Assembly: GCA_037447655.1 (NCBI GenBank)
Contig: JBBHKE010001952.1
Coordinates: 209,873-273,872, forward strand
From: Zygnema cylindricum
Taxonomy: Eukaryota > Streptophyta > Zygnematophyceae > Zygnematales > Zygnemataceae
Direction: 5' to 3'
Length of the DNA stretch: 64,000 bases
Of this stretch, positions 45,173-56,031 are shown piece by piece. The notes beneath the pieces were generated by a model, which did not search any database, was not told the DNA's origin, and was given only the letters and a program-made list of their open reading frames with translations. Every line of letters begins with the position of its first letter. The stretch's first letter is position 1. A program made the position numbers and the translations under genes.

Positions 45173-45680
45173 TGGACCACAAAATACAGGAAAACTAACC
45201 CACTTTAAGCCACAATCACTGTTGTCCAGGAAGGCAAAATGACAGTTTGACTGCACCCCTATGCAGCCTTTACTCCCTTGAGTTTGTAGCAAAAAGAATC
45301 ATTGAAAACGACCAACCAGCCGATAAATTATGAGGCAGTAAAAATGCCAATTTGTACATCTCTCAAAGTGAGAGGTGACTACCTACCAAAATTTTCTAAG
45401 TCCTGATTCCCTCTAATAACTTATATCTACTGAATTACGGACCAATCAGATTACTGTACCGTACCAAAAAGTACTACTGCCAGTGTACCTTTTGTACGAC
45501 CTATGTACGACAAGGGTATTAAGCGGACGTGTGTCTGCTTTTCACTCGTCCGTACATTCTTCAGAATTCCTATGACCGAATGTCATCTCTCCACGTGGCT
45601 CCAGGTCATGCCACGTCACAAAACGCCAAAGGGACCACTCTGGGATGCCGGCGATGATGTGCGCCGTTGGATTCGAAGGA
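45153..45680 (-). repeat. Truncated 5' LTR of element E
   Basis: Shares with 38896-39430 the ordered blocks GACAxTxTGACTGCAC, ACCAATCAGA, GTACGACAAGG and CACGTCxxAAAACGCCAA. Overall similarity is moderate. Ends near 45680, where a plus-strand B-type LTR fragment begins. Confidence 0.7.
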
Positions 45681-45689
45681 GATGCAACG

Positions 45690-46000
45690 AATACCGCGCA
45701 TTTGTTTCTTTAGCGAAACGAATACTGCGTAGGTATTTATTACGGCTACAATTAAATGTGAATTTAATCGGACGGCCGAAATGAACGCCGAGATCGCGGA
45801 AGAGGATTTCCGCGGTTTGTGGTCATCGCCACATCGGATGACACGTGGCGGAATAACATTAGATCGCGGCATCTCCGAGGATTAAGGGAGCAAATCCGGA
45901 TATACCACGTGTCGACATTTAGGCCATGTCGTACAATGTCCGTACAAAAAGTAAACCGGCAGCTATACTTTTGTGTACGGAAGTGGAATATAATTGGCTC
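45690..46000 (+). repeat. B-family LTR fragment, plus strand
   Basis: Matches 23020-23310: AATACCGCGCATTTG, TTTAATCGGACGGCCG, GCCGAGATCGCGGA, CATCGCCACATCGGATGACxCGTGGC, GTCGACATTT and the GTAC block. Both ends are cut. Its orientation and family agree with the missing 3' LTR of element D. Confidence 0.75.
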
Positions 46001-46019
46001 TAAATATCAAAGTTTACAG

Positions 46020-46441
46020 TTATATGGTGGCGCAACATTCGTTCAGTTTCGTTAATATACTAAGAAAATATGACTTTCCACATGCGAATATGTTTGACGT
46101 TCACACTCTCGACCATGCGTTTGTTGGACCAATATGTGCGAACGTCATTATTTACGACTCAAACTGATACCCTTTTAAGAGCGTATATTATCATGCGTAC
46201 ACGATTACTAAACATAGTGAATTGTACTTTTTGACTTAAAAAGGTACACTTTTATACGGTCTGTGACTATCCGTACACCACACTAATTACACGATGACGT
46301 ACTTTCATTTTGTACAGTACTTGAAAATTAACACTAAATAGAGTAAAGAAAAAAATGGAATGAACTACGTTAATAGAGAATAAAAAAAAAAAAGCGAGAC
46401 GAAATTAGTGTACACTACGCTAATAGCGATTGGCGGTGTAC
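46020..46441. mobile_element. TIR element copy 1, left end missing
   Basis: Homologous to 47690-48040 (ATATGTGCGAACGT, GAGCGTATATT, TTTTGTACAGTACTT, GCGxGACGxAATTAG) and ends CTAATAGCGATTGGCGGTG-TA. No transposase frame. Confidence 0.7.
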
Positions 46442-46444
46442 TCT

Positions 46445-46535
46445 AAAGTACAGTTCACCGGAGAGCTGCTCCGCTAACCAAGGGACTAAAGTTCAGTTCA
46501 CTGGAGAGCTGCTCCGCTAACGAAGGGACTTAAAT
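46445..46535 (+). repeat. Tandem ~43-bp duplication
   Basis: Two copies of AAGTxCAGTTCACxGGAGAG followed by CTGCTCCGCTAACxAAGGGACT lie head to tail. Confidence 0.85.
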
Positions 46536-46720
46536 TTTGAACAGGTAGAAATTGCAGCGTAAGAGCGACTTCAACTGCCACATATAAACGACATAGCTCA
46601 GTGTAAGATCAGCTTTTGCTACATGGAGAATACAACTGGAGTATTTTCAGTAAAGTACTGCACTGTAGTCTGAAGCAAGACAGCACTTAAATGAAAGGCG
46701 CCTTTAGTGAGATCCTGATC

Positions 46721-47279
46721 CTGTACACCGTCAATCGCTATTAGAGTAAAGGAAATAATAGCGTAAAAAAAAAATTAGTGTTATTAACACTAATCGGGAT
46801 TTTTTTTTTCAAAAAAAATATATATATATAATTAATCCCTAACTGTAATTTGGTTTGTCCTGAATAATAAATACCCGCCCTTTCGATGTCTAGAGTAATA
46901 TTTGTAGCCGTACAAAATCTGACAATTCGTACGCCGTCGCGCTGTTCACACGGTCGACGGACGAACATATGAGAACGTGATTTTTGTCAACGAGTTTCGG
47001 TCTCTTTCTTCTAGTGCACATTCACATGTGTGCGCAATAATGTTAAGTGTCTTTTTGTGCCTTTGTTATTCAAAAAGTACCATTTTGTACGGAGATACCC
47101 TTTCCGTACGCCACACTATTTCCATCGCAGTGAACTTCGATTATTAACGCTAATTGAAAAAAAATCCTAATTAGAATAATGGAATAAATAGAATTATGGA
47201 TTGTATTTTAGGTTTTTTTTTTTTTTTAAAGTGCACCGAATTAGCGTTATTTACTCTAATAGCGATTGGCGGTGTACAG
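46721..47279. mobile_element. TIR element copy 2 (559 bp, complete)
   Basis: Starts CTGTACACCGTCAATCGCTA and ends with the inverse ...TAGCGATTGGCGGTGTACAG; the inverted repeats continue through TTAGAGTAAA to about 29 bp. No coding frame. Non-autonomous. Confidence 0.85.
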
Positions 47280-47482
47280 TACACCGTGAATCGTTATTAG
47301 CCTTATGTACGCTATATCGGCACCCCAAAATTTTGACATTGATACATTAAATATAATAAACTACACTATTTAAGGACGTGCACCATAATCTGCCACGTCT
47401 CCTGGAACTAAATTAGAATGAATGACGCTAATTTTTTCTTTACACTAATAATTTCTATACGCTAATAACGATTCAAGGTGTA
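47280..47482. mobile_element. Short TIR element (203 bp)
   Basis: TACACCGTGAATCGTTATTAG to CTAATAACGATTCAAGGTGTA. It abuts copy 2 on the left and shares the TA with copy 3 on the right. It contains a hairpin segment GACGTG...CACGTC that recurs at 52384-52411. Confidence 0.8.
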
Positions 47483-48040
47483 CAACGCCAATCGATATTA
47501 GCGTATAAGTTTCTTTAACGTATTTGAATAATTAGTGTGGTTTACGCTAATTAAGAATTTGAAAGTTTTGAAAAAAATCATAGATTCTAATTGTTTAATA
47601 ATTCTAATTTGGGTCTTTGAAAAAAATAAATGTCGGTCGCAAACATGCTTACACTAATATAGGTACGCACAAAATCTGACAATCGTACACAAATCGTACG
47701 TTCACACAGTCGAAGTGTGGTTGTTGGATGAATATGTGCGAACGTGATATTTGACAGCCCGATTTGATCCCCTTTTTAGAGCGTATATTCTCATGCGTCC
47801 GCGGTTTCTAAAACTCATTAATTATACTTTTTCACTTAAAAAAGTACAATTGTGTACGGTCTGACACGTACAGTACATAACACTATTTAAACAGCAACGT
47901 ACTTTTGTTTTGTACAGTACTTAGAAAATAACCCTAAATGGCGTAGAGAAAAAAATAGAATAAGCTACGCATTTTGAGAATAATAAAAAAAAAGCGGGAC
48001 GGAATTAGCGTACACTACGCTAATAGCGATTGGCGGTGTA
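47481..48040. mobile_element. TIR element copy 3 (560 bp)
   Basis: TACAACGCCAATCGATATTAG to CTAATAGCGATTGGCGGTGTA. Its internal sequence is homologous to copies 1 and 2 and, near 47521-47660, to 6941-7070 inverted. Confidence 0.8.
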
Positions 48041-48881
48041 CTGTACCGAATCTTGCCGAAGGTCCCGCAAATGAGTGGAGGCTCGCTCGATACCCATATT
48101 ACTGTAGCATGACAAAAAACGACTCTACAACACAAGTGGAGAAATTCTTCAGCTGAATTCATCAAAAGTTTTGCTCAAAAGTAGGTTACCGTACGCCCAT
48201 ATAATATGCCTATTGTATGCAAAACATACAATATGGCCTAAATACCCATATTGTATTGGACGCAAAATGAAATAGAATAGTAACAGGGTTGAATTACACA
48301 GGAATTGATAGAGAATTAAACGTCATGTCTAAATTTGATAAAAAAATCGGACAAAAAATCTTTTCTGTGAGTTTTGAGCGACTTTTTATTTAAACCGTCT
48401 GATTTGGACGATCTGACGATCGTTGATGAAGTTAACGATCTAAATAGATCACATGAAAAGCCCATAGCACAACTTACGATAGGAATATCGTCAGATTCGG
48501 ACGATCGTCGGTCGCTGATGAAAGTATCGATCTAAGAAGATCACATGGAAAGCCCGTAACACAACTTATGTTAAAGGGGGCCTACAAAAGGCCTACCAAA
48601 AAACGCCTACTTTTGAACTATGATCAAAACCAGCACTTGCGTTGTTCTCTGTCGTTCATGCCGGTCCTCATGCGAACACAAATGTCCGATAATCTAGGGT
48701 TGAAATTAACGTGTAGCGGACCAACAAGGATCTGCTACGTGTCATTCATAAGTTCATAACGCAGAAGTTCCGAAATGAACTGACGAAAGTACAGACGAAG
48801 TGTAAAACGTACTGTATCGTACTTGCAAAAAGACGTACTATATGAAACCGTTCGCACTTGCGGCAGTGGGAAACAAAATGA
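48041..48881. promoter_or_regulatory. Displaced upstream region of the photolyase/hydrolase gene
   Basis: Before the hAT insertion this DNA lay directly upstream of the gene, so promoter and 5' UTR should be here. An ABRE/G-box-like CTACGTGTCA is at about 48735-48744 and an out-of-frame ATG at 48878. A ~75-bp imperfect duplication (AGATCACATGxAAAGCCC) spans 48405-48570. No TATA box is convincing. The assignment is inference from the target duplication. Confidence 0.5.
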
Positions 48882-48889
48882 CTAAATGG
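48882..48889. repeat. hAT target duplication CTAAATGG, left copy
   Basis: Identical to 55688-55695. Eight bases is the hAT length. Confidence 0.93.
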
Positions 48890-49585
48890 CACAGGTCGCA
48901 AACGGTCAACCGAAACCGTGACCGACCGTTAACCGACCGCCCGCGCCGGATCTGGAACAGATTCGGTTGCCAAATTTTAGGGGTAGGGCGGTTACTGTTG
49001 GTTGACTCACCAAGAAAAAAAAAACGGTCGGTTACGGTCAGTCAAACAAAAAACCAAAAAAATGAAAATTTTGTACTTTTTTTTTCCAACATTATTGTTC
49101 TTTGTACTTTTGGTATCGTGGAAGTACGTGGCATCATAATTAGCGTTGCAAATTTGACACGGTACTAACACTATTCATTTCGCGAATCTTACAAAAGATA
49201 AGGGCCGCAAATCGTAATCTATTGTAAAGTGTTAATTATGCACTTTATGCGGTGTTTCCAAAAATATGTCAGATTATTATATCAATATAACGCGACATAT
49301 CGTAATTATTGGGGTACTCATACATCGTACATTATTGCAAAGTGCTAATTATGCGTTTTATACCGCGTTTCCACAAATATATCATATTATTATGTCAATG
49401 TTACGCGACATGTAGTCATTATTAGTTAATAAATCAGCGGAAATCAAATTATTACGTCAATTTCCCAAGACAAATCCTAATTATTAGCTTACTCGCATGT
49501 TTCAAACAATAAATCGATAAACGGGAATGCTATTTAAGTTAGAAAAACTTGACCACAATTCAAACAAAACCTAGCCAACACCAAA

Positions 49586-51815
49586 ATGGACAAAAGCATT
49601 CTCGCTTCTCTTAAAACTACAATCCAAAACGAACTTCAAAAATCAAAAAATGGTGAAACTGCTCAGTATTATCTAGTGAAAGAAAGCAGGGACACTTGAA
49701 GTTGTTGGAAAAAATTTGAACATGTCTATGAAACTAAAACATCAAACAAATACATAGTAAAGTGGGGAGGGTTAGTGGCTTGTAATACATGTTTCGTAGT
49801 TTATCAATACAAGTCAACAAACGGTACTTCAACAATTAACAATCACACATATTTAGCTTTGGGCGACATGGATAGTTATAGAGGAATTCTTTGTAATTTT
49901 CTTTCAAAAACGGAGGCGAAAACGAGTGACCGAAAAAAAAATTGCGAAAATGGTGGCGTTGATGTGTTGCGAGGACCTTCAACCATTTTCGATGGTCGAC
50001 GGTTCAGGTATGATTTATTTTGAATTCCATTTAGGATGGCATTAATGTACATGTCATTATAACTTGTTTTGTTAATAAATTTATATTATTCAGCTTCATC
50101 ACTATTTTTTTTTCTATAATTTACATTCGTACGCTTATATTTATTTTTTTATTATTATTTGGTTTGTCATGATGTTATTTTGATATAAACCTTATTTATT
50201 GATCATGGTTAATAATTGTATGCTATTTTCTTATTTATTTTTTTTTGTTCCCAGGTTTTCAAGCATTTTGTCAAACATTATTTGATGTTGGTGTTTCGTC
50301 CAACAAAAGTGTTGACATCGACCAACTACTCCCGTCCACAAAGGCTTAAAAATCTACATTATATCTTTTGCCAAAGATATTCGTAGTTTGATCATCCCAA
50401 AACTTAAAGAAAATATTGATAACAATATTTTCGTCGCATTTACGAACGATCTCTGGACTGAGACATTAAAAAGAACCTCATTCATGCCAGTAACGGCTCA
50501 TTTTATTGACAAAGAATTTAAACTTCATGCTCGGACGCTTCAAGTAGATCATTTTCCGGAGGAAAATGTTTTAACGGCTTTCAAAAATTGTTTGACCAAC
50601 TTTGAATTGTCCGATTTTGATGTTTTGGCAAATCGTTGCGTTGTTGTGACCGACAGTGGCTCTAACATGTGTGCGACTGAAGGTCTACCAAGTATATTTA
50701 CTTGGATACCTTGCGCGGACCATAAAATTGCTACAATTGCGACAACGATTTTCAACAAAAACGGAACTTCCAAAAAATACAAATACGATGTGGAAGTTTT
50801 TGAATTCTTTGATATAATAGATGCGTGTAAATCATTGGTTACGTTTTTCAAACAGAGTAATTTACAAAATCTTTTGAAAAACACTTTAAAACAAGAAAAC
50901 ACAACACGGTGGAATTCTTTGCTCCGAATGCTTAAGAGTATTTACGATGCATTCAATGAGATAGGCCCTATCGCCCAAGCAAAAAATAAATTGATACTTT
51001 TTGCTTGTATCGATAAGACTAACCTTATGGAACTTATTCGATTTTTGGAAAGGTTTCAAGAAGCGACCCTAAAGTTGGAAAAGTTTAAAGAACCAACTTT
51101 ACATTTGGTTTTGTTTGAACTAACGTCGCTGCATAACCATTGTAAGATAAGAAAAACATCTTACAATGACGGTGAAAAAGAATGCCTGGCCGATTCCCCA
51201 AACTTGCAAAAATTGAAAGAACTTTTTATGAAATTTGCGTTACCGAAGTGGGGCCTTCATGAGTATCATATTATCGCGGCTCTCTTAGATCCCCGACAAA
51301 AACAAAAGCTTGAAATAATTGGGTTATCGAAAACCGAAATTGAAAGCGCTAGGGTCAAACTTCGAGAACTTGCTAAGGACTTAGGTGATGACGTTGATTT
51401 CGGTAGTCCTCAACGTATCACAAAAAAACGAAAAATATCGCAAAATATGGACGGTTTCCACAATTTTTTTGGTGAGAGCAATGACGAAAATGAGGTTTTT
51501 ATTACCACCGACAAAAAAACACTCGTTAGTGACGAATTGAAATGTTACTTTGATTTAAAATTAGCCAACGACGAAAGATTAAACTTTAACATACTTCAAT
51601 GGTGGAAAAAGAAATCATAGGTACGTGCGAAAGATGGAGGATTTCCTATTCTAGACGGTGTTGCTAGATCTATTCTAGTTGTTCCGGTTTCTAGTTCCAT
51701 GTTGGAATGCAGTTTTCGGATGCCGGGAATACGATAACAAAGAAGAGGAGCACACTAGCGGCTTCAATTGTTAGTGATCTTTTATGTGTTAGATCCAACC
51801 GAGATCTTTTAAATG
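49586..51815 (+). pseudogene. hAT transposase (BED finger, DDE core), inactivated
   Basis: The N-terminus from ATG 49586 reads MDKSILASLKTTI. A TGA at 49697 comes before a BED finger (CWKKFEHVY, VACNTC, NGTSTINNHTY). A GT-AG intron-like gap (50008-50254) leads to FCQTLFDVG and VDIDQLLPS. The main open part, 50388-51620, carries FTNDLWTE, VVTDSGSNM, WIPCADHKI and TTRWNSLLRML, typical of hAT catalytic and insertion regions. The dimerisation motif starts LNFNILQWWKKKS and then runs into a stop; its continuation (FPILDGVARSILVVPVSSSM) is readable in the same frame to about 51720 before further stops. At least three disabling lesions are present. DNA binding and cut-and-paste would need a partner source. 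Confidence 0.85.
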
Positions 51816-51870
51816 CATAGATTTTTGTTTTTTTTTGTTTTCTAATTATTGTTATTTTTTTAGTATTAGT

Positions 51871-51871
51871 T

Positions 51872-51943
<72 letters not shown>
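51871..51943. repeat. (TA)n microsatellite
   Basis: About 73 bp of nearly perfect TA repeats, 3' of the hAT transposase. Confidence 0.95.
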
Positions 51944-51948
<5 letters not shown>

Positions 51949-53034
51949 TCACAATTTTTCTAGTGTTTATCTTTTTTTTTTAAACCGGAATGTTTATTTT
52001 TTTCAAATTACCAAAGCGAAGTATTTATACCACATTTAGATTTATATATTGTGTGTAATTTTAGGTTTGAGGTTGAGAATTTGTATAATAGAGTCGAAAA
52101 TAGGACAAGGTTGTGATTTGATTTTTCATATATTTGATACTACAAAATATGTTTTGATTTTTTTTGCTCATCATAATGTGTTTCTTGCTAATTGATTTTC
52201 TCTGTGAAAAACTAAGACTTTTTTTGTAAACATTCATAATTAAAACTTTACCTTTTTTGCATAATTCATAACATAGTATTGTAGTCGAAAGAAAAACTGT
52301 CCGAAAAATTGTAGCGAAAAATTTAGATTTGCTAGAGAATAAACATTAACATCACAAAATAAAGTTAACAATATTATTTAAAGACGTGGACTATAATCTG
52401 CCACGTCTCTTTGCATTAAATAGTATCATAAATCATAATTTTCCATTAACACTACACCGCGAATCGTAATTAGCGTTATTAACGCTAATTCCGTCACCAC
52501 GAATTCTGACCCAAAAACCTTATAAAGAGTAAATAACTCTAAATTTTTCTTTACATTATTTAAAGTACTTTTTTAATCAACGTTAACAAATTTAGTAAAG
52601 TTTCGTTTTAAATAGTGTGGCTTACGATCGGTGTTTGACCGTGCAAAATTGTACCGTATTAACGACAATAGTACAAAAAATGATTGAGGGTAACCTTCCA
52701 TCAGGCGAAAAGTGGGGTTGTTTACTGGAGAAAGTACCCTTCCATACTAGGCCGTATTGTTTTTTTTTTTTTTTTTTTTATCAAAAGATGTTTACTAAAA
52801 ATTCGTTGAGATTCTCCAGACTTCTTGGCGAAAAATACCACCGTCCGATTTTCAATTTTCGACGCAAACGCCCCTTGCTTCCACTACCTAGCTAGTCTCC
52901 TCCGACTGTCATCGGGAGGAGAGTTAACGATTACAGGACGCGTGTATTGGACCACTTGTAAATTCAGCGTCAATCCACGACGGACGTGAAGTTGTAAAGT
53001 TACATGTGGCAAATGGCGTGTACCTTCTGACGTC

Positions 53035-53100
53035 AAAAAAACCATCCTGTTCGACGACAAAATCTAAAACCACCCTGTTCGACGACAAAATCTGTTCGCC
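53035..53100 (+). repeat. Short tandem duplication
   Basis: CCTGTTCGACGACAAAATCT occurs twice, about 31 bp apart. Confidence 0.9.
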
Positions 53101-53484
53101 GATAAAATCTTGGTCACCGGACATCTTGTCACGCCTCCTTCATAAATGTATGTGCATAATCAAGTTAGTACAGCGAAGATGCATTCACGTACAAAATGGT
53201 ACATTCTTCGACATTTATACAAACTTTAATTTTGCAACGGTTTTCGTGGCCGTTGGTACGACGACAACCCTAAGAACGTTGAGATTGTACATTAGCGTGA
53301 CGTTACTAAGATATTTTAATCGGCGTCTATCCGTACACATACTTAGTAACGATTTTGTCCTTTTCGAAATGATGATTATTCCCGGGCGGCTCAACAGGAT
53401 CCTACGTGGTACCAATCGCAATCTAACAAATCAGCAATTTTAGCTTCACTGGCACGACCTGATGGAAGGGTGATACTAATTTTA

Positions 53485-54263
53485 GGGTGCGTCTCTATGT
53501 ACTTCAAACTTAGAGATTTTTTTTTGTTTTTTAGCGCAGATCCGGCGGACCCGGATTTCGGGTGTCCCTATGTGTACCAAACGAAATTGTCACTTAGGGC
53601 GTGACGATTGTATACGTCGACAATGCCCGTGACGGCTGTCAACGTCTACAATCTGTGATGACCCACGTCATTTTTCGTAACTGCTTGTGATTTCACGTGA
53701 CTTTTCGTGACATTGTAGACCTACCGCCCTCCAGCCTGTGCCGTTTCACGGTTGAAGAAGATGCGTTTTGACTTTGCGTCTATTGTCAGCTCGACGTGAA
53801 ATGGCATCGGAACCTTGAGACCCCTGCAAAAAAATAATCTGTACTGGATAGAAACGGACAAAACAAAACAAATTATGTACTTCTATTTGTCGTATTAGAC
53901 AAAAACGGACAAAACATAGCGAATCGTGTACACTTCCACGTCACTTAAATTTGTTTGAAGTTTTTGAACAAAACAATACACGTGCAAATACGTGTTCCTA
54001 TTTGTTTATAGAAAATCCCTAATTTTAAAACACATCGGCCCTGTATTTTAAAGATATGGTTGAAGATGGCGTTTTTTGTCGTCGAAGTGGGTCGAAAAAC
54101 ACAAGACGACAACATGTAGTACATTTTAAATTCGATGATGACGCAAAATGTACTTCTCTTTTTTTCTTTTTTATTGTACGGTTGAAACCTACGCGGTACG
54201 GCTCTAAGTTTTACAGGAAAACGACAGAAAAAAACCCTTACTTAAGCACACAGAGACGCACCC
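53485..54263. mobile_element. TTA-flanked TIR element 1 (779 bp)
   Basis: GGGTGCGTCTCTATGTACTT at the left and AAGCACACAGAGACGCACCC at the right, with TTA at both outer edges (53482-53484 and 54264-54266). The TTA duplication and GGG start fit the PIF/Harbinger MITE pattern. No transposase. Confidence 0.75.
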
Positions 54264-54266
54264 TTA

Positions 54267-55046
54267 GGGTGTGTCCCCATGTACTTGTAACATAGCGAAA
54301 TTACTTTGTATTTTAGCGCGGATCCGCCGGACCCGGTGTTCAAGTGTCCCTATGTCTGTAAGGACGAAATCGTAACTTACGCTTGTGACGATTGTATACG
54401 TCGACAGTACCTGTGACGGTTGTCAACGTCTACAATCTGTGGTCGCACGTTGTTTTTTGTACCTGCGTGTGACGTCGCATGTCTTACCGTGACATTGTAG
54501 ACGTAGCGCCTTCCAGCCTGTGCAATTTCACGGTCGAAGAAGATGCGCTTTGTCTTCGCGTCGCCTGTCCGCTCGACGTGAAATGGCATCGGAATTTGAA
54601 GACCCCTGCAAAAAAAGAAATCCGTACTAGACGAAAACGGACAAATCCAAACAAATTGTGTACTTGTCTTTGTCGTATTAGAACGCAAACGGACAAAACA
54701 TAGCGAACGATGTACTTTTCTTTGTCCTTGGAAATCGTAGGATTTTTGTCGAAATTTACGGCACGTGCGAAAGTATGTTCCTATTTGTCAATCGAAAAAA
54801 CCTAATTTTAAATCACATCGCGCATGTGTTTTAAAGATAAGGTTGAAGATGACGTTTTTTGTCGTCGAAGTGGGTCGAAAAGCACAAGACGACAACTTTT
54901 CGTACATCCTAAGTTCAGGGATGACGCAAATTGTACTCTACAAATTTGCGATTCCTTCGTACGGTTGCAACTTAGGCAGTACGGCGCTAAGTTTTACAGC
55001 AAAACGACAGGAAAAAACCCTTACTTATGCACATGGGGACACACCT
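54267..55046. mobile_element. TTA-flanked TIR element 2 (780 bp)
   Basis: Same family and orientation as the preceding element, sharing the single TTA at 54264-54266. Left end GGGTGTGTCCCCATGTACTT; right end CATGGGGACACACC, with the last base changed, then TTA. Internal blocks (GACGATTGTATACGTCGACA, GTGAAATGGCATCGGAA) match element 1. Confidence 0.75.
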
Positions 55047-55136
55047 TTACTGTCGGTAAACGTGATCGTACAATTACTGGGAACGCCTGATGGAAGGTTA
55101 CCCTTAATACATGCCGTTATAATGTAACTGCGTTTT

Positions 55137-55327
55137 CACAAACCGCGTAGTGCAAACGTCATAATGACGTGAAATTGTACGTTTGTCAGATTCTGTATGT
55201 GTACCTAAAAAACGGATAACTATGACGTGAAATTGTACGTTTTCACAAACCGCGTAGTGGAAACGTCATAATGACGTGAAATTGTACGTTTGTCATATTC
55301 TGTATGTATACCTAGGAAATCGGATAG
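55137..55327 (+). repeat. 107-bp tandem duplication
   Basis: Units beginning CACAAACCGCGTAGTG start at 55137 and 55244. The submotif TGACGTGAAATTGTACGTTT occurs three times. Confidence 0.9.
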
Positions 55328-55687
55328 AAACTTAAATTAGAGTTATTGATAAACTAGAGTACAACTTTGTTTTGAAAAAACGAAAAAATCTACATTGGAA
55401 TGGATAACATTAATTATTTATTTACGATGATTACGATTCGCGGTGTAATAAATGATTAACGTTAATAACAATGAGCGTTGTAATTTTGTACCTTTTCGGT
55501 TACGGGCGGGCACGGTTAGTCGCTAGAAATCGAGTTTCGGTTTTTTTTTTTTTCGTAAACGACGGTCGGTTAACGGTTAACAATTTTGGAGCGTGACAAA
55601 ACTCGGTCGGGCGTCGGTTACTCAGATTTTGAAAAAAAAAAAACGGTCGGTTTCGGGTATGATTTTTTTTGACTTTTGCGACCTCTG

Positions 55688-55695
55688 CTAAATGG
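55688..55695. repeat. hAT target duplication CTAAATGG, right copy
   Basis: Contains ATGG at 55692-55695, the first possible start codon of the downstream gene. Confidence 0.93.
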
Positions 55696-56031
55696 CAATG
55701 CAGTACATCGATTCCCCAATGTTTGGTGACTTCTCTCTCTCTCTCCCCCTATCCACCCTCATGGCTGCCTCTCCTCTACAGTCTATTTCTCTCCTTTTCT
55801 CTCACGGATCTTCTCTCTCCTCCAAGTCACCCCTGAAATCTCTTCTCTCGCCTCCCTCTATCTCCCCTCTCACAAGAAAATATGGGTTTCTCTCCTCTCC
55901 TGTTTTCCCTTCCCACCGACAATGTCTCCCATCCAATTCCTATCAACCTAAAAAATGTACGGTCATAAATTATTCACGTGGCACATCTCAAAGTGCGGTC
56001 TCTCAAGATATCGATACTCCAACCTCTTCAG
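55692..56031 (+). other. Exon 1: transit peptide
   Basis: Up to 113 codons rich in Ser, Leu and Pro, ending TPTSS before donor CAG|GTATCG, phase 1. Candidate starts are 55692, 55698, 55719 and 55761. The intron after it holds a (CT)n microsatellite (56736-56794). Confidence 0.8.

Larger units (their letters stand above)
38896..45680 (-). mobile_element. Element E: minus-strand copia, invaded by F and deleted
   Basis: E is bounded by its 3' LTR (38896-39891) and a truncated 5' LTR (45153 to about 45680), with Gag at 44590-45172 and the pol C-terminus at 39950-40873. Between these lies the left part of a second minus-strand copia, F (40874-44585). F has a 5' LTR but no 3' LTR, and E lacks most of its gag-pol, so a deletion has joined F's pol to E's pol at about 40873. 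E itself is inserted in D after GAGTT (38891-38895). Confidence 0.75.
52453..55447. mobile_element. 3-kb TA-flanked TIR element inside the hAT
   Basis: TA-CACCGCGAATCGTAATTA at the left and TGATTACGATTCGCGGTG-TA at the right form TIRs of about 20 bp related to the CACCGCCAATCGCTATTAG ends of the 46-48 kb cluster. No transposase frame is found inside. It includes two ~780-bp elements (53485-55046) and tandem duplications. Confidence 0.65.
48890..55687 (+). mobile_element. hAT transposon (Ac-like), 6.8 kb, with passengers
   Basis: The 13-bp TIRs are CACAGGTCGCAAA at the left and, inverted, CAGAGGTCGCAAA at the right, with one mismatch and an 8-bp CTAAATGG duplication. Subterminal ACCGACCGTTAACCGACCG-type repeats at 48905-49045 and 55490-55665 recall the transposase-binding repeats of maize Ac. 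A broken transposase gene is at 49586-51815; a 3-kb TIR element occupies 52453-55447. The element sits at the 5' end of the photolyase/hydrolase gene. Confidence 0.9.

Noticed and set aside
52617-53443. ORFs inside the 3-kb TIR element as a transposase
   Set aside because: No DDE or zinc-finger motifs; contain poly-T and random sequence.
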